Assembly (NCBI RefSeq): GCF_014137995.1
Contig: NZ_JACGWV010000001.1
Span: forward strand, 2,914,001 to 2,978,000
Direction: 5' to 3'
Origin: Promicromonospora sukumoe
GTDB taxonomy: Bacteria > Actinomycetota > Actinomycetes > Actinomycetales > Cellulomonadaceae
DNA length: 64,000 bases
Shown here: positions 37,290 through 46,320 of the stretch, piece after piece
How the letters are laid out: each line of letters begins with the position of its first letter
How positions within the stretch are numbered: position 1 is the first letter of the stretch
Position numbers and translations under genes: made by a program
The notes under the pieces: model-generated
Database searches by the model: none
What the model saw: the letters and a program-made list of their open reading frames with translations, nothing else
What the model was told of the DNA's origin: nothing

Positions 37290-38258
37290 CTAGTGGTCTG
37301 CGCCGGGCGTGGTGCCGGGAGCGTCCGGCCCCTCGTCCGGCTTGTCCTCCGTCGGGGACTCCTCGGTGCTGTCGCCGGCCGGGGCCTCGTCTGCCTTGGC
37401 CTCGCCCGCCTTGGCCTCGTCCGCCGGGCTCTCGGTCCCGGTGTCCGCCGGGACCTCCGGCGGCACGGTGTCCGGCGTGCCCAGGCCCGGCGTCGCCGCA
37501 CCCACGGCGACGTCGCCCGCCGGCGGGAGGTCGTCCGCGGGCGTCTCGCCCGACGCCGTCCCGGTGTCCTCGGCCAGCAGGTCGGCCAGGACCTGCCGGT
37601 TCAGCCGCCGGAACGCGCGGCGCGGCCGGTCCCGCTCCAGGACCGCGACCTCGAGCTGGGCGGCCTCGATGGTGCGCGACGCCGAGCCGTCGCCCGAGCC
37701 GAGGGCCGCCACGGCGAGCCGCAGCGCCTCCCCCAGAGACAGGTCCGCGCGCCAGCCCTCCTTGACCCGCCGGCCGAGCTGCTCGGCCTGGCCGCCCATG
37801 ACGACGAAGCCGTGCTCGTCGGCCACGGTGCCGTCGTACGTGAGCCGGTAGATCTGGTCGTCCGCGGCCTGGGCCCCGACCTCGGCGACGACGATCTCCA
37901 CCTCGAGCGGCTTGGACTCGGTGATGAAGACGGTGCCGAGCGTCTGCGCGTACGCGTTCGCCAGGCCCCGCGCCGTCACGTCGGAGCGGTCGTAGGAGTA
38001 CCCGCGCATGTCGGCGTAGCGCACGCCGGCGACCCGCAGGTTCTCGAACTCGTTGTACTTGCCGACGGCCGCGAAGGCGATGCGGTCGTAGATCTCCGAG
38101 ATCTTGTGCAGCGCCCGCGAGGGGTTCTCCGTCGCGAAGGCGATGCCGCCCTCGTAGGCGAGCACCACCACGGACCGGCCGCGGGCGATGCCCTTGCGGG
38201 CGAAGTCCGCCCGGTCCTTCATCAGCTGCTCGGGCGAGACGTAGAACGGCATGTTCAT
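37290..38258 (-). CDS. prcA: 20S proteasome alpha subunit, with long acidic C-terminal tail
   Basis: This 322-residue alpha subunit forms the outer rings that gate the proteasome and dock Arc. The fold (about 1-235) begins [23 protein letters not shown], with [15 protein letters not shown] and [20 protein letters not shown]. About 85 extra residues follow, rich in Glu, Asp, Pro and Ala, longer than the tail of mycobacterial PrcA (about 248 residues in total). The ATG overlaps the prcB stop by 4 bp. Confidence 0.96.
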   Translation of the reverse strand: MNMPFYVSPEQLMKDRADFARKGIARGRSVVVLAYEGGIAFATENPSRALHKISEIYDRIAFAAVGKYNEFENLRVAGVRYADMRGYSYDRSDVTARGLANAYAQTLGTVFITESKPLEVEIVVAEVGAQAADDQIYRLTYDGTVADEHGFVVMGGQAEQLGRRVKEGWRADLSLGEALRLAVAALGSGDGSASRTIEAAQLEVAVLERDRPRRAFRRLNRQVLADLLAEDTGTASGETPADDLPPAGDVAVGAATPGLGTPDTVPPEVPADTGTESPADEAKAGEAKADEAPAGDSTEESPTEDKPDEGPDAPGTTPGADH

Positions 38259-39094
38259 GCGATCGACCCTCTCTCGCGGCGCTGCGCCACGATCTGCTCG
38301 GCCACCCGGGCGATCTCGGCGTCCTCGATGCGCTGGTAGCCGTCCACGGTCACGGTGGCGACCACCGGGAAGATGCCGCGCACGGTGTCCGGCCCGCCGG
38401 TCGCCGAGTCGTCGTCCGCCGCGTCGTACAGCGCCTCGACGGCGACCGCGACCGCGGCGTCGGCGTCCATCCCCCGGCGCCACAGCTTCTTCAGCGCGCC
38501 CCGAGCGAACAGGGAGCCCGAGCCCACGCCGTGGTGCTCGTGCTCCTCGTACCGGCCGCCGGTGGCGTCGTAGCTGAAGATGCGGCCCGTGTCCTTGTCG
38601 AGGTCGTAGCCGGCGAACAGGGGCACGACGGCCAGCCCCTGCATCGCCATGGGCAGGTTGCCGCGCAGCATCGTGGCCAGGCGGTTCGCCTTGCCCGTCA
38701 GCGAGAGCAGCGAACCCTCGATCTTCTCGTAGTGCTCCAGCTCGAGCTGGAAGAGCCGGATCAGCTCCAGCCCGATGCCCGCCGAGCCGGCGATGCCGAC
38801 CGCCGAGTACTCGTCGGCCGGGAACACCTTCTCGATGCTGCGGCTGGCGATCATGGGGCCTGCGGTCGCGCGCCGGTCACCCGCCAGCAGGACGCCGCCG
38901 TCGAAGGTCAGCGCCACGATCGTGGTGGCGTGCGGGGACAGGGTCGCCGGGTCGGTCATGCCTGCGGGCATGGTCCGGTTCCCGGGCAGTCGGTCGGGGG
39001 CGTACTCGGCCAGGAAGTCCACGAAGGACGACGATCCCGGACGCAGGAAGGCGTCCGGGAGTCGTCCTGCGGTGAGGTCTGCGTTCAGGTTCAC
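38255..39094 (-). CDS. prcB: 20S proteasome beta subunit
   Basis: This 279-residue subunit carries the proteolytic site. A propeptide of about 56 residues is cleaved at HA|TTIVAL, exposing the catalytic threonine; the conserved Asp and Lys follow in [16 protein letters not shown] and the SRSIEKVFP segment, and the SAGIG loop is present. The GTG start overlaps the pup stop (GTGA) and its stop overlaps prcA (ATGA), so pup, prcB and prcA are tightly coupled. Confidence 0.97.
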   Translation of the reverse strand: MNLNADLTAGRLPDAFLRPGSSSFVDFLAEYAPDRLPGNRTMPAGMTDPATLSPHATTIVALTFDGGVLLAGDRRATAGPMIASRSIEKVFPADEYSAVGIAGSAGIGLELIRLFQLELEHYEKIEGSLLSLTGKANRLATMLRGNLPMAMQGLAVVPLFAGYDLDKDTGRIFSYDATGGRYEEHEHHGVGSGSLFARGALKKLWRRGMDADAAVAVAVEALYDAADDDSATGGPDTVRGIFPVVATVTVDGYQRIEDAEIARVAEQIVAQRRERGSIA

Positions 39095-39288
39095 TGCCCA
39101 CCCTTCTGGACGAATCCGCGCACGAACGACTCGGCGTTGGTCTCCAGCACCTCGTCGATCTCCTCGAGCAGGGCGTCGACCTCGTCGTCGTCCTTCTGCG
39201 CTGCCGCAGCGGCGGGCGCCGGGGTCTCGGCGTCGTCGTCGGGAGTGCGGTCCTCGTGTGACGGGTTGATTCTTTCCTGACCGGCCAT
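39091..39288 (-). CDS. pup: Prokaryotic ubiquitin-like protein Pup
   Basis: This 65-residue disordered, acidic protein marks substrates for the proteasome. It ends in Gly-Gly-Gln, so the C-terminal Gln must be deamidated to Glu by Dop before ligation. The helix that binds Arc is [21 protein letters not shown] strong AGGAGG site precedes the ATG. It overlaps prcB by 4 bp. Confidence 0.98.
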   Translation of the reverse strand: MAGQERINPSHEDRTPDDDAETPAPAAAAAQKDDDEVDALLEEIDEVLETNAESFVRGFVQKGGQ

Positions 39289-39426
39289 GATCGCCTCCTG
39301 GTGATTCTGTGACGTAGTGCTGGTCTTGAAGCCTAGGCCCTGAACCTCGGTGCTGACCCGTGGTCCGGGACCCCGGTGGAAGTGGTCCTAGAGATCGACC
39401 CTAGGCGGTGTCACTGACATCGAGGG

Positions 39427-41106
39427 TCACCTTCGCCCGGAGAGTCCGTCGAGCAGCGCGGCGGCGTCCGGGCTCGCGTCCAGGAGCGCGCCGATGTGAC
39501 GCCGCGTGCCCCGCGTCGGGTCGAGCATCGGCACGCGCTGGAGCGCCTGCGCGCCGTCGACGTCGAAGATCACCGAGTCCCAGCTCGCCGCGGAGATCTG
39601 GCTGCCGTAGCGCGCCATCACCTCGCCGCGGAAGTAGGCCCGGGTGTCCGTCGGCGGGCGCTGCACCGCCCGCGCGACGCTCTCCTCGTCGACGATCCGG
39701 TCCACCGCGCCCTTGGCCAGCAGCCGGTGGTAGATGCCGCGCTCGGGGCGCACGTCGGACCACTGCAGGTCCATCGCGTGCAGCCGGGGGTGGTCCCACT
39801 CCAGGTTGTCGCGCGACCGCAGCCGCTCGAGCAGGCGCAGCTTGGCGACCCACTCGACCTCGCGCGCGCACGCCCCCAGGTCGGTGCCGAGCCGCTCGAC
39901 CACGGACGCCCAGCGGTCGAGCACGGCGTCCGACTCGGGGTCGGTGCCGAGCACCTTGAGGGAGCGCCGCACGACGTCGACCACCTCGCCCTGGACCTGC
40001 AGCGCCGTCATGGTGCGGCCGTCCGCGAGCTCGAGCGCGGCGGTCAGGTCGAGGTCGCGCGAGACCTTCTGCACGTCGGTCACCGGTGAGGCCAGGCGCA
40101 GGGCGCCCAGCTCCGCACGGGCGTCCACCCCGGCGTCGGCGAGCTCGTCCAGGTGCTCCAGCACCCACAGGACCAGCGACGTCGTGCCCGTCTTGAGGTA
40201 GGTGGGCACCTCCATCAGGTTGGCGTCCCCGAGGATCAGGTGCAGCCGGCGCCAGCGCTGGCGGTCGGCGTGCGGCTCGTCCCGGGTGTTCACGATCGGG
40301 CGGCGCAGCGTGGTCTCCAGGCCGATCTCGGCCTCGATGTAGTCGGCCCGCTGCGAGATCTGGAAGCCCGCCGTGCCGCTCGTCGCCCCCAGGCCCACGC
40401 GGCCGGAGCCGGTGAACACCTGGCGGGTGACGAGGAACGGCGTGATCAGCTCGGCGAGCGTGGTGAACGGCAGCGCGCGGTCCACGAGGTAGTTCTCGTG
40501 GGTGCCGTAGCTGGCGCCCTTGCCGTCCACGTTGTTCTTGTAGAGCACGACCTCACTGCCGGGGAAGCCGGCCAGCTCCCGCAGCGCCGCGAGCATCACG
40601 CGCTCGCCGGCGACGTCCCAGCGCACGATGTCCTCGGGCGTCATGACCTCGGGCGAGGAGTACTCGGGGTGGGCGTGGTCCACGTACAGGCGCGCGCCGT
40701 TGGTGAGGATCACGTTCGCGGCGCTCGGGTCGTCGTACTCCTCGGCGGCCGGCCGCTCGACCTCCTGCGTCGAGCCGGGACGACGCCGGCCGCGGCCGGG
40801 CAGGCCGGGCTCCACGACGGGCACCTGCCCCGTCACGGGACCGGACGGCGCGGGCCGGCTCGGGTCGTCGGTCAGCATCGACGGCTGCGCCGAGGCGCGG
40901 TCGAGGTGGAACCCGCGCGCGTCCTGCAGCGGGTCCTCGTCGTCGTAGTCCCAGCGGGCCTTGCCCCCCGACCCCTCGGCGCGGGTGGAGATGGCCCGGT
41001 AGGTGGTCACCACCTGGCTCGACAGCAGCATGGGGTTGGCCAGGGGCCGGCCAGGCTGCAGTACTCCGTACTCGGTCTCGATGCCCATCACACGACGCAC
41101 GCTCAC
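39427..41106 (-). CDS. dop: Pup deamidase/depupylase
   Basis: This 559-residue PafA paralogue deamidates Pup and removes it from substrates. It begins VSVRRVMGIETEYGVLQPG, and has RLYVDHAHPEYSSPE, LYKNNVDGKGASYGTHENYL and [14 protein letters not shown]. An insertion of about 95 residues after the first strand, rich in Pro/Gly/Arg, is the Dop loop and is longer than usual (family about 500 residues). GTG at 41106 is favoured because TAGGGT lies 7 nt upstream; GTG at 41115 and 41112 are alternatives. Confidence 0.95.
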   Translation of the reverse strand: MSVRRVMGIETEYGVLQPGRPLANPMLLSSQVVTTYRAISTRAEGSGGKARWDYDDEDPLQDARGFHLDRASAQPSMLTDDPSRPAPSGPVTGQVPVVEPGLPGRGRRRPGSTQEVERPAAEEYDDPSAANVILTNGARLYVDHAHPEYSSPEVMTPEDIVRWDVAGERVMLAALRELAGFPGSEVVLYKNNVDGKGASYGTHENYLVDRALPFTTLAELITPFLVTRQVFTGSGRVGLGATSGTAGFQISQRADYIEAEIGLETTLRRPIVNTRDEPHADRQRWRRLHLILGDANLMEVPTYLKTGTTSLVLWVLEHLDELADAGVDARAELGALRLASPVTDVQKVSRDLDLTAALELADGRTMTALQVQGEVVDVVRRSLKVLGTDPESDAVLDRWASVVERLGTDLGACAREVEWVAKLRLLERLRSRDNLEWDHPRLHAMDLQWSDVRPERGIYHRLLAKGAVDRIVDEESVARAVQRPPTDTRAYFRGEVMARYGSQISAASWDSVIFDVDGAQALQRVPMLDPTRGTRRHIGALLDASPDAAALLDGLSGRR

Positions 41107-41113
41107 GTCCACC

Positions 41114-41119
41114 ACCCTA
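41114..41119 (-). promoter_or_regulatory. -10 TAGGGT of a leaderless dop transcript
   Basis: TAGGGT ends 7 nt before the GTG at 41106 and no Shine-Dalgarno site is present. With the strong hairpin just upstream, dop and the proteasome genes appear to have their own promoter, separate from arc. Confidence 0.5.
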
Positions 41120-41140
41120 TGCCGGAGTAGTCCCGATGGT

Positions 41141-41181
41141 CGGGCAGGTCCGCGCCCGGTCGACGGACGCGGACCTGCCCG
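41141..41181 (-). terminator. Strong hairpin between arc and dop
   Basis: CGGGCAGGTCCGCG and CGCGGACCTGCCCG form a perfect 14-bp stem with a 13-nt loop, starting 10 bp past the arc stop codon. It should end most arc transcripts before dop. Confidence 0.7.
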
Positions 41182-41190
41182 GTTGCGCGG

Positions 41191-42852
41191 TCAGAGGTAC
41201 TGGCCGGTGTTCTGGACGGTGTCGATGGTGCGGGGCGTGGCGCCCTCGCCCTTCTTCTGCACGATGGTGCGGATGAAGACGATGCGCTCGCCCTTCTTGC
41301 CGCTGATCCGCGCCCAGTCGTCGGGGTTGGTCGTGTTCGGGAGGTCCTCGTTCTCCTTGAACTCGTCGACGCACGCGGTCAGGAGGTGCTCCACGCGGAT
41401 GCCCTTCTGCCCCGAGGCCAGGAAGTCCTTGATCGCGTTCTTCTTGGCCCGGTCGACCACGTTCTGGATCATGGCGCCGGAGTTGAAGTCCTTGAAGAAC
41501 AGGGTCTCCTTGTCGCCGGAGGCGTAGGTGACCTCGAGGAACTGGTTCTCCTCGTCCTCGGAGTACATGCGCTCCACGACCGAGGTGATCATGCCGTCCA
41601 GGGCCTCGCTGACATTGCCGCCGTACTCCGACAGGTCGTCCGCGTGGATCGGCAGCTCCTTGGTGAGGTACTTGCCGAAGACCTCCTTGGCACCCTCGGC
41701 GTCGGGCCGCTCGATCTTGATCTTCACGTCGAGGCGTCCCGGGCGCAGGATGGCCGGGTCGATCATGTCCTCGCGGTTCGAGGCGCCGATGACGATGACG
41801 TTGTCGAGCCGCTCGACGCCGTCGATCTCGGCGAGGAGCTGCGGCACGATGGTGGTCTCCACGTCGGAGGAGAGGCCGGTGCCGCGGGTGCGGAACAGCG
41901 ACTCCATCTCGTCGAAGAAGACGACGACGGGCATGCCCTGGCTGGCCTTCTCCCGGGCACGGGCGAAGATCAGGCGGATGTGCCGTTCGGTCTCGCCGAC
42001 GTACTTGTTCAGGAGCTCCGGGCCCTTGACGTTCAGGAAGAAGCTCTTGACCTCGGGGTTGCCCCCGTTGGCCCGCGCCACCATCCCCGCGAGGGAGTGG
42101 GCGACGGCCTTGGCGATGAGCGTCTTGCCGCAGCCGGGCGGCCCGTACAGCAGCACGCCCTTCGGCGGGCGCAGCCCGTGCTCCCGGAAGAGGTCCGGGT
42201 GCGCGAACGGCAGCTCCACCGCGTCGCGGATCGCCTCGATCTGGGGCCCGAGACCGCCGATGTCCTCGTACTCGATGTCCGGCACCTCTTCGAGGACCAG
42301 CTCCTCGACCTCGGACTTCGGCACGATCTCGAACACGAACCCGCTACGGGTGTCGACCGTGAGCGAGTCACCGACCCGGAGCGGGGCGTCCATCACCGAG
42401 CCGGCGAGGCGCACCACGCGCTCCTCGTCGGCGCGGCCGACCACCAGCACGCGGTCGCCGCCCAGCATCTCCTTGACGGTCACCAGCTCGCCGGTGCGCT
42501 CGTACTCGCCCGCGCCGACGACGGTCATCGCCTCGTTGAGCTTGACCTCCTGGCCCGGACTCAGCCGCGTGACGTCCAGGCTCGGGCTCGCGGACACGTG
42601 CATCTTGCGGCCGGCGGACGAGATGTCCACCGAGCCGTCGGCATGAGCCCCCAGGAACACGGCGTACGTGCCCGGCGGCTTGGCCAGGTCGTCGAGCTGT
42701 TTCTTCAGCTCGACTATCTGATCACGCGCCGCGCGGAGCGCTTCCGCTAGGCGCTCGTTCTTTGCTGAGAGGAGGGCAATCTGGCGCTCGTGGTCGCGGC
42801 TTGGCAAAGGCTCGTGCTCGGGATGGTTGTATCCTGACGTGTTCTCGGTCAT
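41191..42852 (-). CDS. arc: Proteasome-associated AAA ATPase (Arc/Mpa)
   Basis: This 553-residue ring ATPase recognises Pup, unfolds the tagged protein and threads it into the 20S core. A coiled coil (about 20-60, [20 protein letters not shown]) binds Pup, two OB domains follow (about 62-200), then an AAA domain with Walker [16 protein letters not shown], Walker [11 protein letters not shown] and arginine finger region ILRPGRLD. The C-terminus is GQYL, the penultimate-Tyr motif that opens the PrcA gate. ATG at 42852 has GAGGGG upstream, inside a hairpin. Confidence 0.97.
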   Translation of the reverse strand: MTENTSGYNHPEHEPLPSRDHERQIALLSAKNERLAEALRAARDQIVELKKQLDDLAKPPGTYAVFLGAHADGSVDISSAGRKMHVSASPSLDVTRLSPGQEVKLNEAMTVVGAGEYERTGELVTVKEMLGGDRVLVVGRADEERVVRLAGSVMDAPLRVGDSLTVDTRSGFVFEIVPKSEVEELVLEEVPDIEYEDIGGLGPQIEAIRDAVELPFAHPDLFREHGLRPPKGVLLYGPPGCGKTLIAKAVAHSLAGMVARANGGNPEVKSFFLNVKGPELLNKYVGETERHIRLIFARAREKASQGMPVVVFFDEMESLFRTRGTGLSSDVETTIVPQLLAEIDGVERLDNVIVIGASNREDMIDPAILRPGRLDVKIKIERPDAEGAKEVFGKYLTKELPIHADDLSEYGGNVSEALDGMITSVVERMYSEDEENQFLEVTYASGDKETLFFKDFNSGAMIQNVVDRAKKNAIKDFLASGQKGIRVEHLLTACVDEFKENEDLPNTTNPDDWARISGKKGERIVFIRTIVQKKGEGATPRTIDTVQNTGQYL

Positions 42853-42856
42853 GACA

Positions 42857-42880
42857 TCCCCTCTCGTAGTGCCCGAGAGG
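42857..42880 (-). promoter_or_regulatory. Hairpin covering the arc ribosome-binding site
   Basis: In the arc leader CCTCTCG-(GGCACTA)-CGAGAGG is a perfect 7-bp stem whose 3' arm contains the Shine-Dalgarno bases GAGAGGGG, 7 nt before the ATG. If it folds, the ribosome site is blocked, suggesting translational control. Confidence 0.45.
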
Positions 42881-42993
42881 CGACCATATGACGCAATCGC
42901 CTCCGAGAACAGCACTCTAAGCACAGTCACTGACACACCGGGAGTAAGAACACCCGTTTGAGACGTCCGGGGTACCCGATCGTTACAGGCCGT

Positions 42994-44007
42994 TCACGCA
43001 GACGGGGTGTTGCCGTCCTCAGGTGCCACGCCGAGGTCACGGCGCACCTTTCGGATCTTCTTGTCCGATATGGCGCGCTCGCCGAGCTCCTCGGGGGACC
43101 AGTCGGCCTCGGCCGTCACGGGGTACGCACCCTTGGCAGGACGCCGTTTACGCAGGGGCGCGATCACGCCGTCGGCCAGCCGGCGGGCCGTGATGAGGAA
43201 TCCGGTGTGCCCGATCATCCGGTGCTCGGGACGGACCGCGAGACCCTCGAGGTGCCACCCCCGGACCATGGTCTCGAAGGCCGCCGGCTCGCCGAACCGG
43301 CCGTCCGAACGGAGATCTTCTGCTGTGCGCGAAAGCTGGGTCGTGGTGGCCACATAGCAGACAAGGACCCCGCCGGGGGCGAGCGCGGTCGCGACGGCGT
43401 CGACGTTCTCCCACGGCGCGAGCATGTCGAGGACCACACGGTCCACGGTGCCGGGCTCGGCCACCTCGGGCAGCACGTCGGCCAGGTCGCCCACGGACAG
43501 GTTCCACGCCGGGTGCGGCCCGCCGAAGAACGTCTCGACGTTGCCCTGCGCGATCGCGGCGAAGTCCTCGCGGCGCTCGATCGAGTGCACGTTCCCGGCG
43601 TCGCCGACGGCGCGCAGCAGGGACATCGTCAGCGCGCCGGAGCCGACGCCCGCCTCGACGACCCGGGCACCCGGGTAGATGTCGGCCATGGCGATGATCT
43701 GCCCGGCATCCTTCGGGTAGACGACGGCGGCACCGCGCGGCATCGACAGGACGTAGTCGGCCAGCAGCGGGCGCAGCGCCAGGTACTCGACCTCGGCCGT
43801 GTTCACGACCACCGAGCCCTCCGGCTGCCCGATGATCTGCTCGTGCTTGAAGTAGCCCCGGTGCGTGTGGAAGGTGCCGCCGGGCTGCAGGGTGATGGTG
43901 TGCAGGCGGCCCTTGGGGTCGGTCAGCTGGACCTTGTCGCCCACGCGGAACGGGCCGCGGCGCAGCTCGGCGCCGGTGGCGGTAGGGGCATCGGTGGGTG
44001 TGGTCAC
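42994..44007 (-). CDS. trmI: tRNA (adenine-N1-)-methyltransferase TrmI
   Basis: This 337-residue enzyme methylates A58 in the T loop of tRNA as a tetramer. An N-terminal beta domain (GPFRVGDKVQLTDPKGRLHTI) is followed by a SAM-binding domain with motif I VVEAGVGSGALTMSLL, motif IV VVLDMLAPWE and the IGHTGFLITARR segment. It has TAGACT 8 nt before the GTG start. A trmI gene next to arc is the standard arrangement in actinobacteria. Confidence 0.93.
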   Translation of the reverse strand: MTTPTDAPTATGAELRRGPFRVGDKVQLTDPKGRLHTITLQPGGTFHTHRGYFKHEQIIGQPEGSVVVNTAEVEYLALRPLLADYVLSMPRGAAVVYPKDAGQIIAMADIYPGARVVEAGVGSGALTMSLLRAVGDAGNVHSIERREDFAAIAQGNVETFFGGPHPAWNLSVGDLADVLPEVAEPGTVDRVVLDMLAPWENVDAVATALAPGGVLVCYVATTTQLSRTAEDLRSDGRFGEPAAFETMVRGWHLEGLAVRPEHRMIGHTGFLITARRLADGVIAPLRKRRPAKGAYPVTAEADWSPEELGERAISDKKIRKVRRDLGVAPEDGNTPSA

Positions 44008-44015
44008 GACCGACC

Positions 44016-44021
44016 AGTCTA
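44016..44021 (-). promoter_or_regulatory. -10 TAGACT before trmI
   Basis: TAGACT ends 8 nt before the GTG at 44007; no ribosome site is seen. It fits the leaderless pattern at the upper limit of spacing. Confidence 0.45.
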
Positions 44022-44065
44022 GGTGCAGGCCCGCCGGCCCGCGTCCGCCGGGCGGGTGCCGGCGG

Positions 44066-45247
44066 TCACGCCGTGCCGCGCACCGCCCGCGCGACGTCGG
44101 CGAGGTCGAGGACGCCGGTGACCCGGCCGTCCTCGACCACCGGGACCAGGCGCGCGCCGGCGGAGCGGGTGGCCAGGTGGTTCAGCAGGTCGGTGCCCGA
44201 CATCGCCGGGTGGACGGCGCTGCCCTCCACGAACGGCAGCGCGACGGCGTCGACCGGCGTCGTCTGCCGGGCGGCGGCAGGCACGGCGGCGACGGCGTCG
44301 TCGTCGAGCACCGCGACGGGCTCGCCGCCCTGCCCGACCACGACGAGGCGGTAGCCGGCCGCGACCGGGACGCCGGAGGCGACCGCCGCCGCCCGGGCGG
44401 ACAGCGCCTCGTCGACCGTGGAGCCGTACGCGACCGTGAGCGCCGGGTGCGCGAGCCGGCCGGCGGCGAGCGCCGAGATGGCCTCCCGGCGGCGGCCGTT
44501 GCTGATCGCGGCCCCCGCGCCCGCCCAGAGGAACGCGCCGATCAGGGCCGACCACAGCACGGTGGTGAGGACGGGCGTGGCGCCCTGCAGGAGCGGCACC
44601 ACCAGGGCCCAGAGCAGCACGCCGACGGCGACGACGCGGCCCACCCAGCCGGCCGCGATGGTGCCCGTCGAACGCTTGCCCGTGACCTGCCAGACCAGGG
44701 ACTCGAGGATCTGGCCGCCGTCGAGCGGCAGGCCCGGGAGCAGGTTGAACACGCCGACGAAGGCGTTGGAGACCGCGCCGGCCCAGAGCAGGAGCGTCGG
44801 CACGTTCATGACCGGCGAGGCCTGGAAGGCGATCCAGAACCCGCCCGCGAGCGCCAGGTTGGTCAGCGGCCCGACGACGGCGACGAGGAAGCCGTCGAGC
44901 GGCCGGCCGAGGCCGCCGGTGTAGGCCGTGTGGCCGCCCCAGATGGTGATCGCGAGCTCGGTCACGTTCTGGCCGCGGGCCCGGGCGACCAGCGCGTGCG
45001 CGGCCTCGTGCAGGAACACGGAGCCGAACAGGAGCAGCACGAACACGAACGCCACGAGGTAGGCGCCCGCCCCGAGATGGGGCGCGAGCCCCTGCACGGT
45101 GGGCAGGAACAGGATGGTCAGCACGATGGCGGCGAGGAACCAGGACCGCGTGACGATGACGGGCGCGCCGGCGACGCGGCCGATCACGATCCCCTTCGAG
45201 CGCTGTGGGGCGGGTGCGGGCGTGGAGGCGGGCTCCGAGGTGGTCAC
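44066..45247 (-). CDS. Site-2 protease family (M50) membrane metalloprotease with CBS domains
   Basis: This 393-residue integral membrane protease has the zinc motif HEAAH (in FLHEAAHAL) on an early helix and the second metal motif NLLPGLPLDGGQIL, as in site-2 proteases that cleave within the membrane. About six helices span residues 35-255. The C-terminal third carries a pair of CBS-like domains, which in this family sense nucleotides. The substrate is unknown. It precedes trmI and arc in the same orientation and has TAGGTT 6 nt before its GTG. Confidence 0.9.
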   Translation of the reverse strand: MTTSEPASTPAPAPQRSKGIVIGRVAGAPVIVTRSWFLAAIVLTILFLPTVQGLAPHLGAGAYLVAFVFVLLLFGSVFLHEAAHALVARARGQNVTELAITIWGGHTAYTGGLGRPLDGFLVAVVGPLTNLALAGGFWIAFQASPVMNVPTLLLWAGAVSNAFVGVFNLLPGLPLDGGQILESLVWQVTGKRSTGTIAAGWVGRVVAVGVLLWALVVPLLQGATPVLTTVLWSALIGAFLWAGAGAAISNGRRREAISALAAGRLAHPALTVAYGSTVDEALSARAAAVASGVPVAAGYRLVVVGQGGEPVAVLDDDAVAAVPAAARQTTPVDAVALPFVEGSAVHPAMSGTDLLNHLATRSAGARLVPVVEDGRVTGVLDLADVARAVRGTA

Positions 45248-45253
45248 CGGACA

Positions 45254-45259
45254 AACCTA
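45254..45259 (-). promoter_or_regulatory. -10 TAGGTT of the leaderless M50 protease gene
   Basis: TAGGTT ends 6 nt before the GTG at 45247, with no Shine-Dalgarno site between them. Confidence 0.5.
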
Positions 45260-45327
45260 ACCGGCCGAGGGGCGTGCGGGTGACGGCACGCTGTGGACAG
45301 CTCCCGGGGGATGTCGGTGACCGCCCC

Positions 45328-45333
45328 TAGGGT
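45328..45333 (+). promoter_or_regulatory. -10 TAGGGT of a leaderless RecB-like nuclease gene
   Basis: TAGGGT ends 6 nt before the ATG at 45340 (gap TGGGGC). It is on the opposite strand to the M50 promoter, 69 bp away. Confidence 0.5.
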
Positions 45334-45339
45334 TGGGGC

Positions 45340-46257
45340 ATGACGACGACGGAGCTGACCCAGGGCCTGGTGCCGGACGCGACCGCGGGGACGGCGGACG
45401 CCGCTGCCGCCGTGCGCGCGCCCTCGCGGCCGCCGGCCCTGTCGCCCTCGCGCGCCAACGACTTCATGCAGTGCCCGCTGCTGTTCCGGTTCCGGACGGT
45501 GGACCGGCTCCCGGAGCCGCCGTCGGCCGCCGCCGCGCGCGGGACGCTGGTGCACGCCGTGCTGGAGCGCCTCTACGACGCCCCGCTGGGCGAGCGGACC
45601 CTGGCCGCGGCGCACGACCTGCTGCCCGGCGAGTGGGACCGCCTGCTGGAGGCGGACGACCGGTACACGACGCTGTTCACCGACGGGATCGGCCCGGACG
45701 GGCAGGACCGCGCGGGCTGGCTGGCCGGGGCGGGGTCGCTGCTGGGCACTTACTTCACGCTGGAGAACCCGAACCGGCTGGAGCCCGCCGAGCGGGAGCT
45801 CCTGGTGGAGTCGCAGCTCGACGGCGGGCCGCTGCTGCGCGGCATCGTGGACCGGCTGGACGTGGCACCCGACGGCGCGCTGCGGGTGGTCGACTACAAG
45901 ACGGGCAGGTCGCCGCGGCCCGGCTACGAGACGTCGGCCGTCTTCCAGATGCGCTTCTACGGCCTGGTGCTGTGGCGCGAGCGCGGGGTGCTGCCCAAGA
46001 TGCTGCAGCTCGTGTACCTGGGCGACGGCCAGGTGCTGCGCGGCGAGCCGACGACCGACCACCTGGAGCACACGGAGCAGAAGATCCGCGCCATCTGGTC
46101 GGGCATCGAGGAGGCCGCGCGGACCGGCGAGTGGAAGCCGCGCCGGTCCAAGCTGTGCGGCTGGTGCGCGCACCAGGCGGTGTGCCCGGAGTTCGGCGGC
46201 ACGCCGCCCGAGATCCCGGAGGGCGCGGTCGCGCTGCGCCTGGGCATCACGGACTAG
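45340..46257 (+). CDS. RecB family PD-(D/E)XK exonuclease
   Basis: This 305-residue protein has a RecB/Cas4-like nuclease domain: GTLVHAVLERL (motif with the conserved His), GIVDRLDVA (Asp), and LRVVDYKTGR (the D-x-K catalytic motif). Four cysteines, one near residue 46 (FMQCP) and three in CGWCAHQAVC near the C-terminus, fit an iron-sulfur staple like that of AddB/Cas4. It is a stand-alone gene with no helicase or CRISPR partner nearby, so a DNA repair role is the family-based guess. Confidence 0.87.
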   Translation: MTTTELTQGLVPDATAGTADAAAAVRAPSRPPALSPSRANDFMQCPLLFRFRTVDRLPEPPSAAAARGTLVHAVLERLYDAPLGERTLAAAHDLLPGEWDRLLEADDRYTTLFTDGIGPDGQDRAGWLAGAGSLLGTYFTLENPNRLEPAERELLVESQLDGGPLLRGIVDRLDVAPDGALRVVDYKTGRSPRPGYETSAVFQMRFYGLVLWRERGVLPKMLQLVYLGDGQVLRGEPTTDHLEHTEQKIRAIWSGIEEAARTGEWKPRRSKLCGWCAHQAVCPEFGGTPPEIPEGAVALRLGITD

Positions 46258-46267
46258 GGCCCGGGTG

Positions 46268-46297
46268 GGCCGGGCCTCCGCCCGGGCAGGCCCGGCC
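46268..46297. terminator. Bidirectional hairpin between convergent genes
   Basis: GGCCGGGCCT and AGGCCCGGCC form a perfect 10-bp stem with a 10-nt loop between the nuclease stop (46257) and the HAD stop (46321). Confidence 0.6.
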
Positions 46298-46320
46298 GAC
46301 GGGTCGCGGCAGACGCGCGC

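Noticed and set aside
36000..41106. Duplication of one gene (pafA and dop are similar)
   Set aside because: They are ancient paralogues with distinct roles and always occur together; not a recent duplication.
45340..46257. Cas4 of a CRISPR system
   Set aside because: PD-(D/E)XK and cysteine pattern fit, but no CRISPR array or other cas gene is present; a RecB-like repair nuclease is safer.
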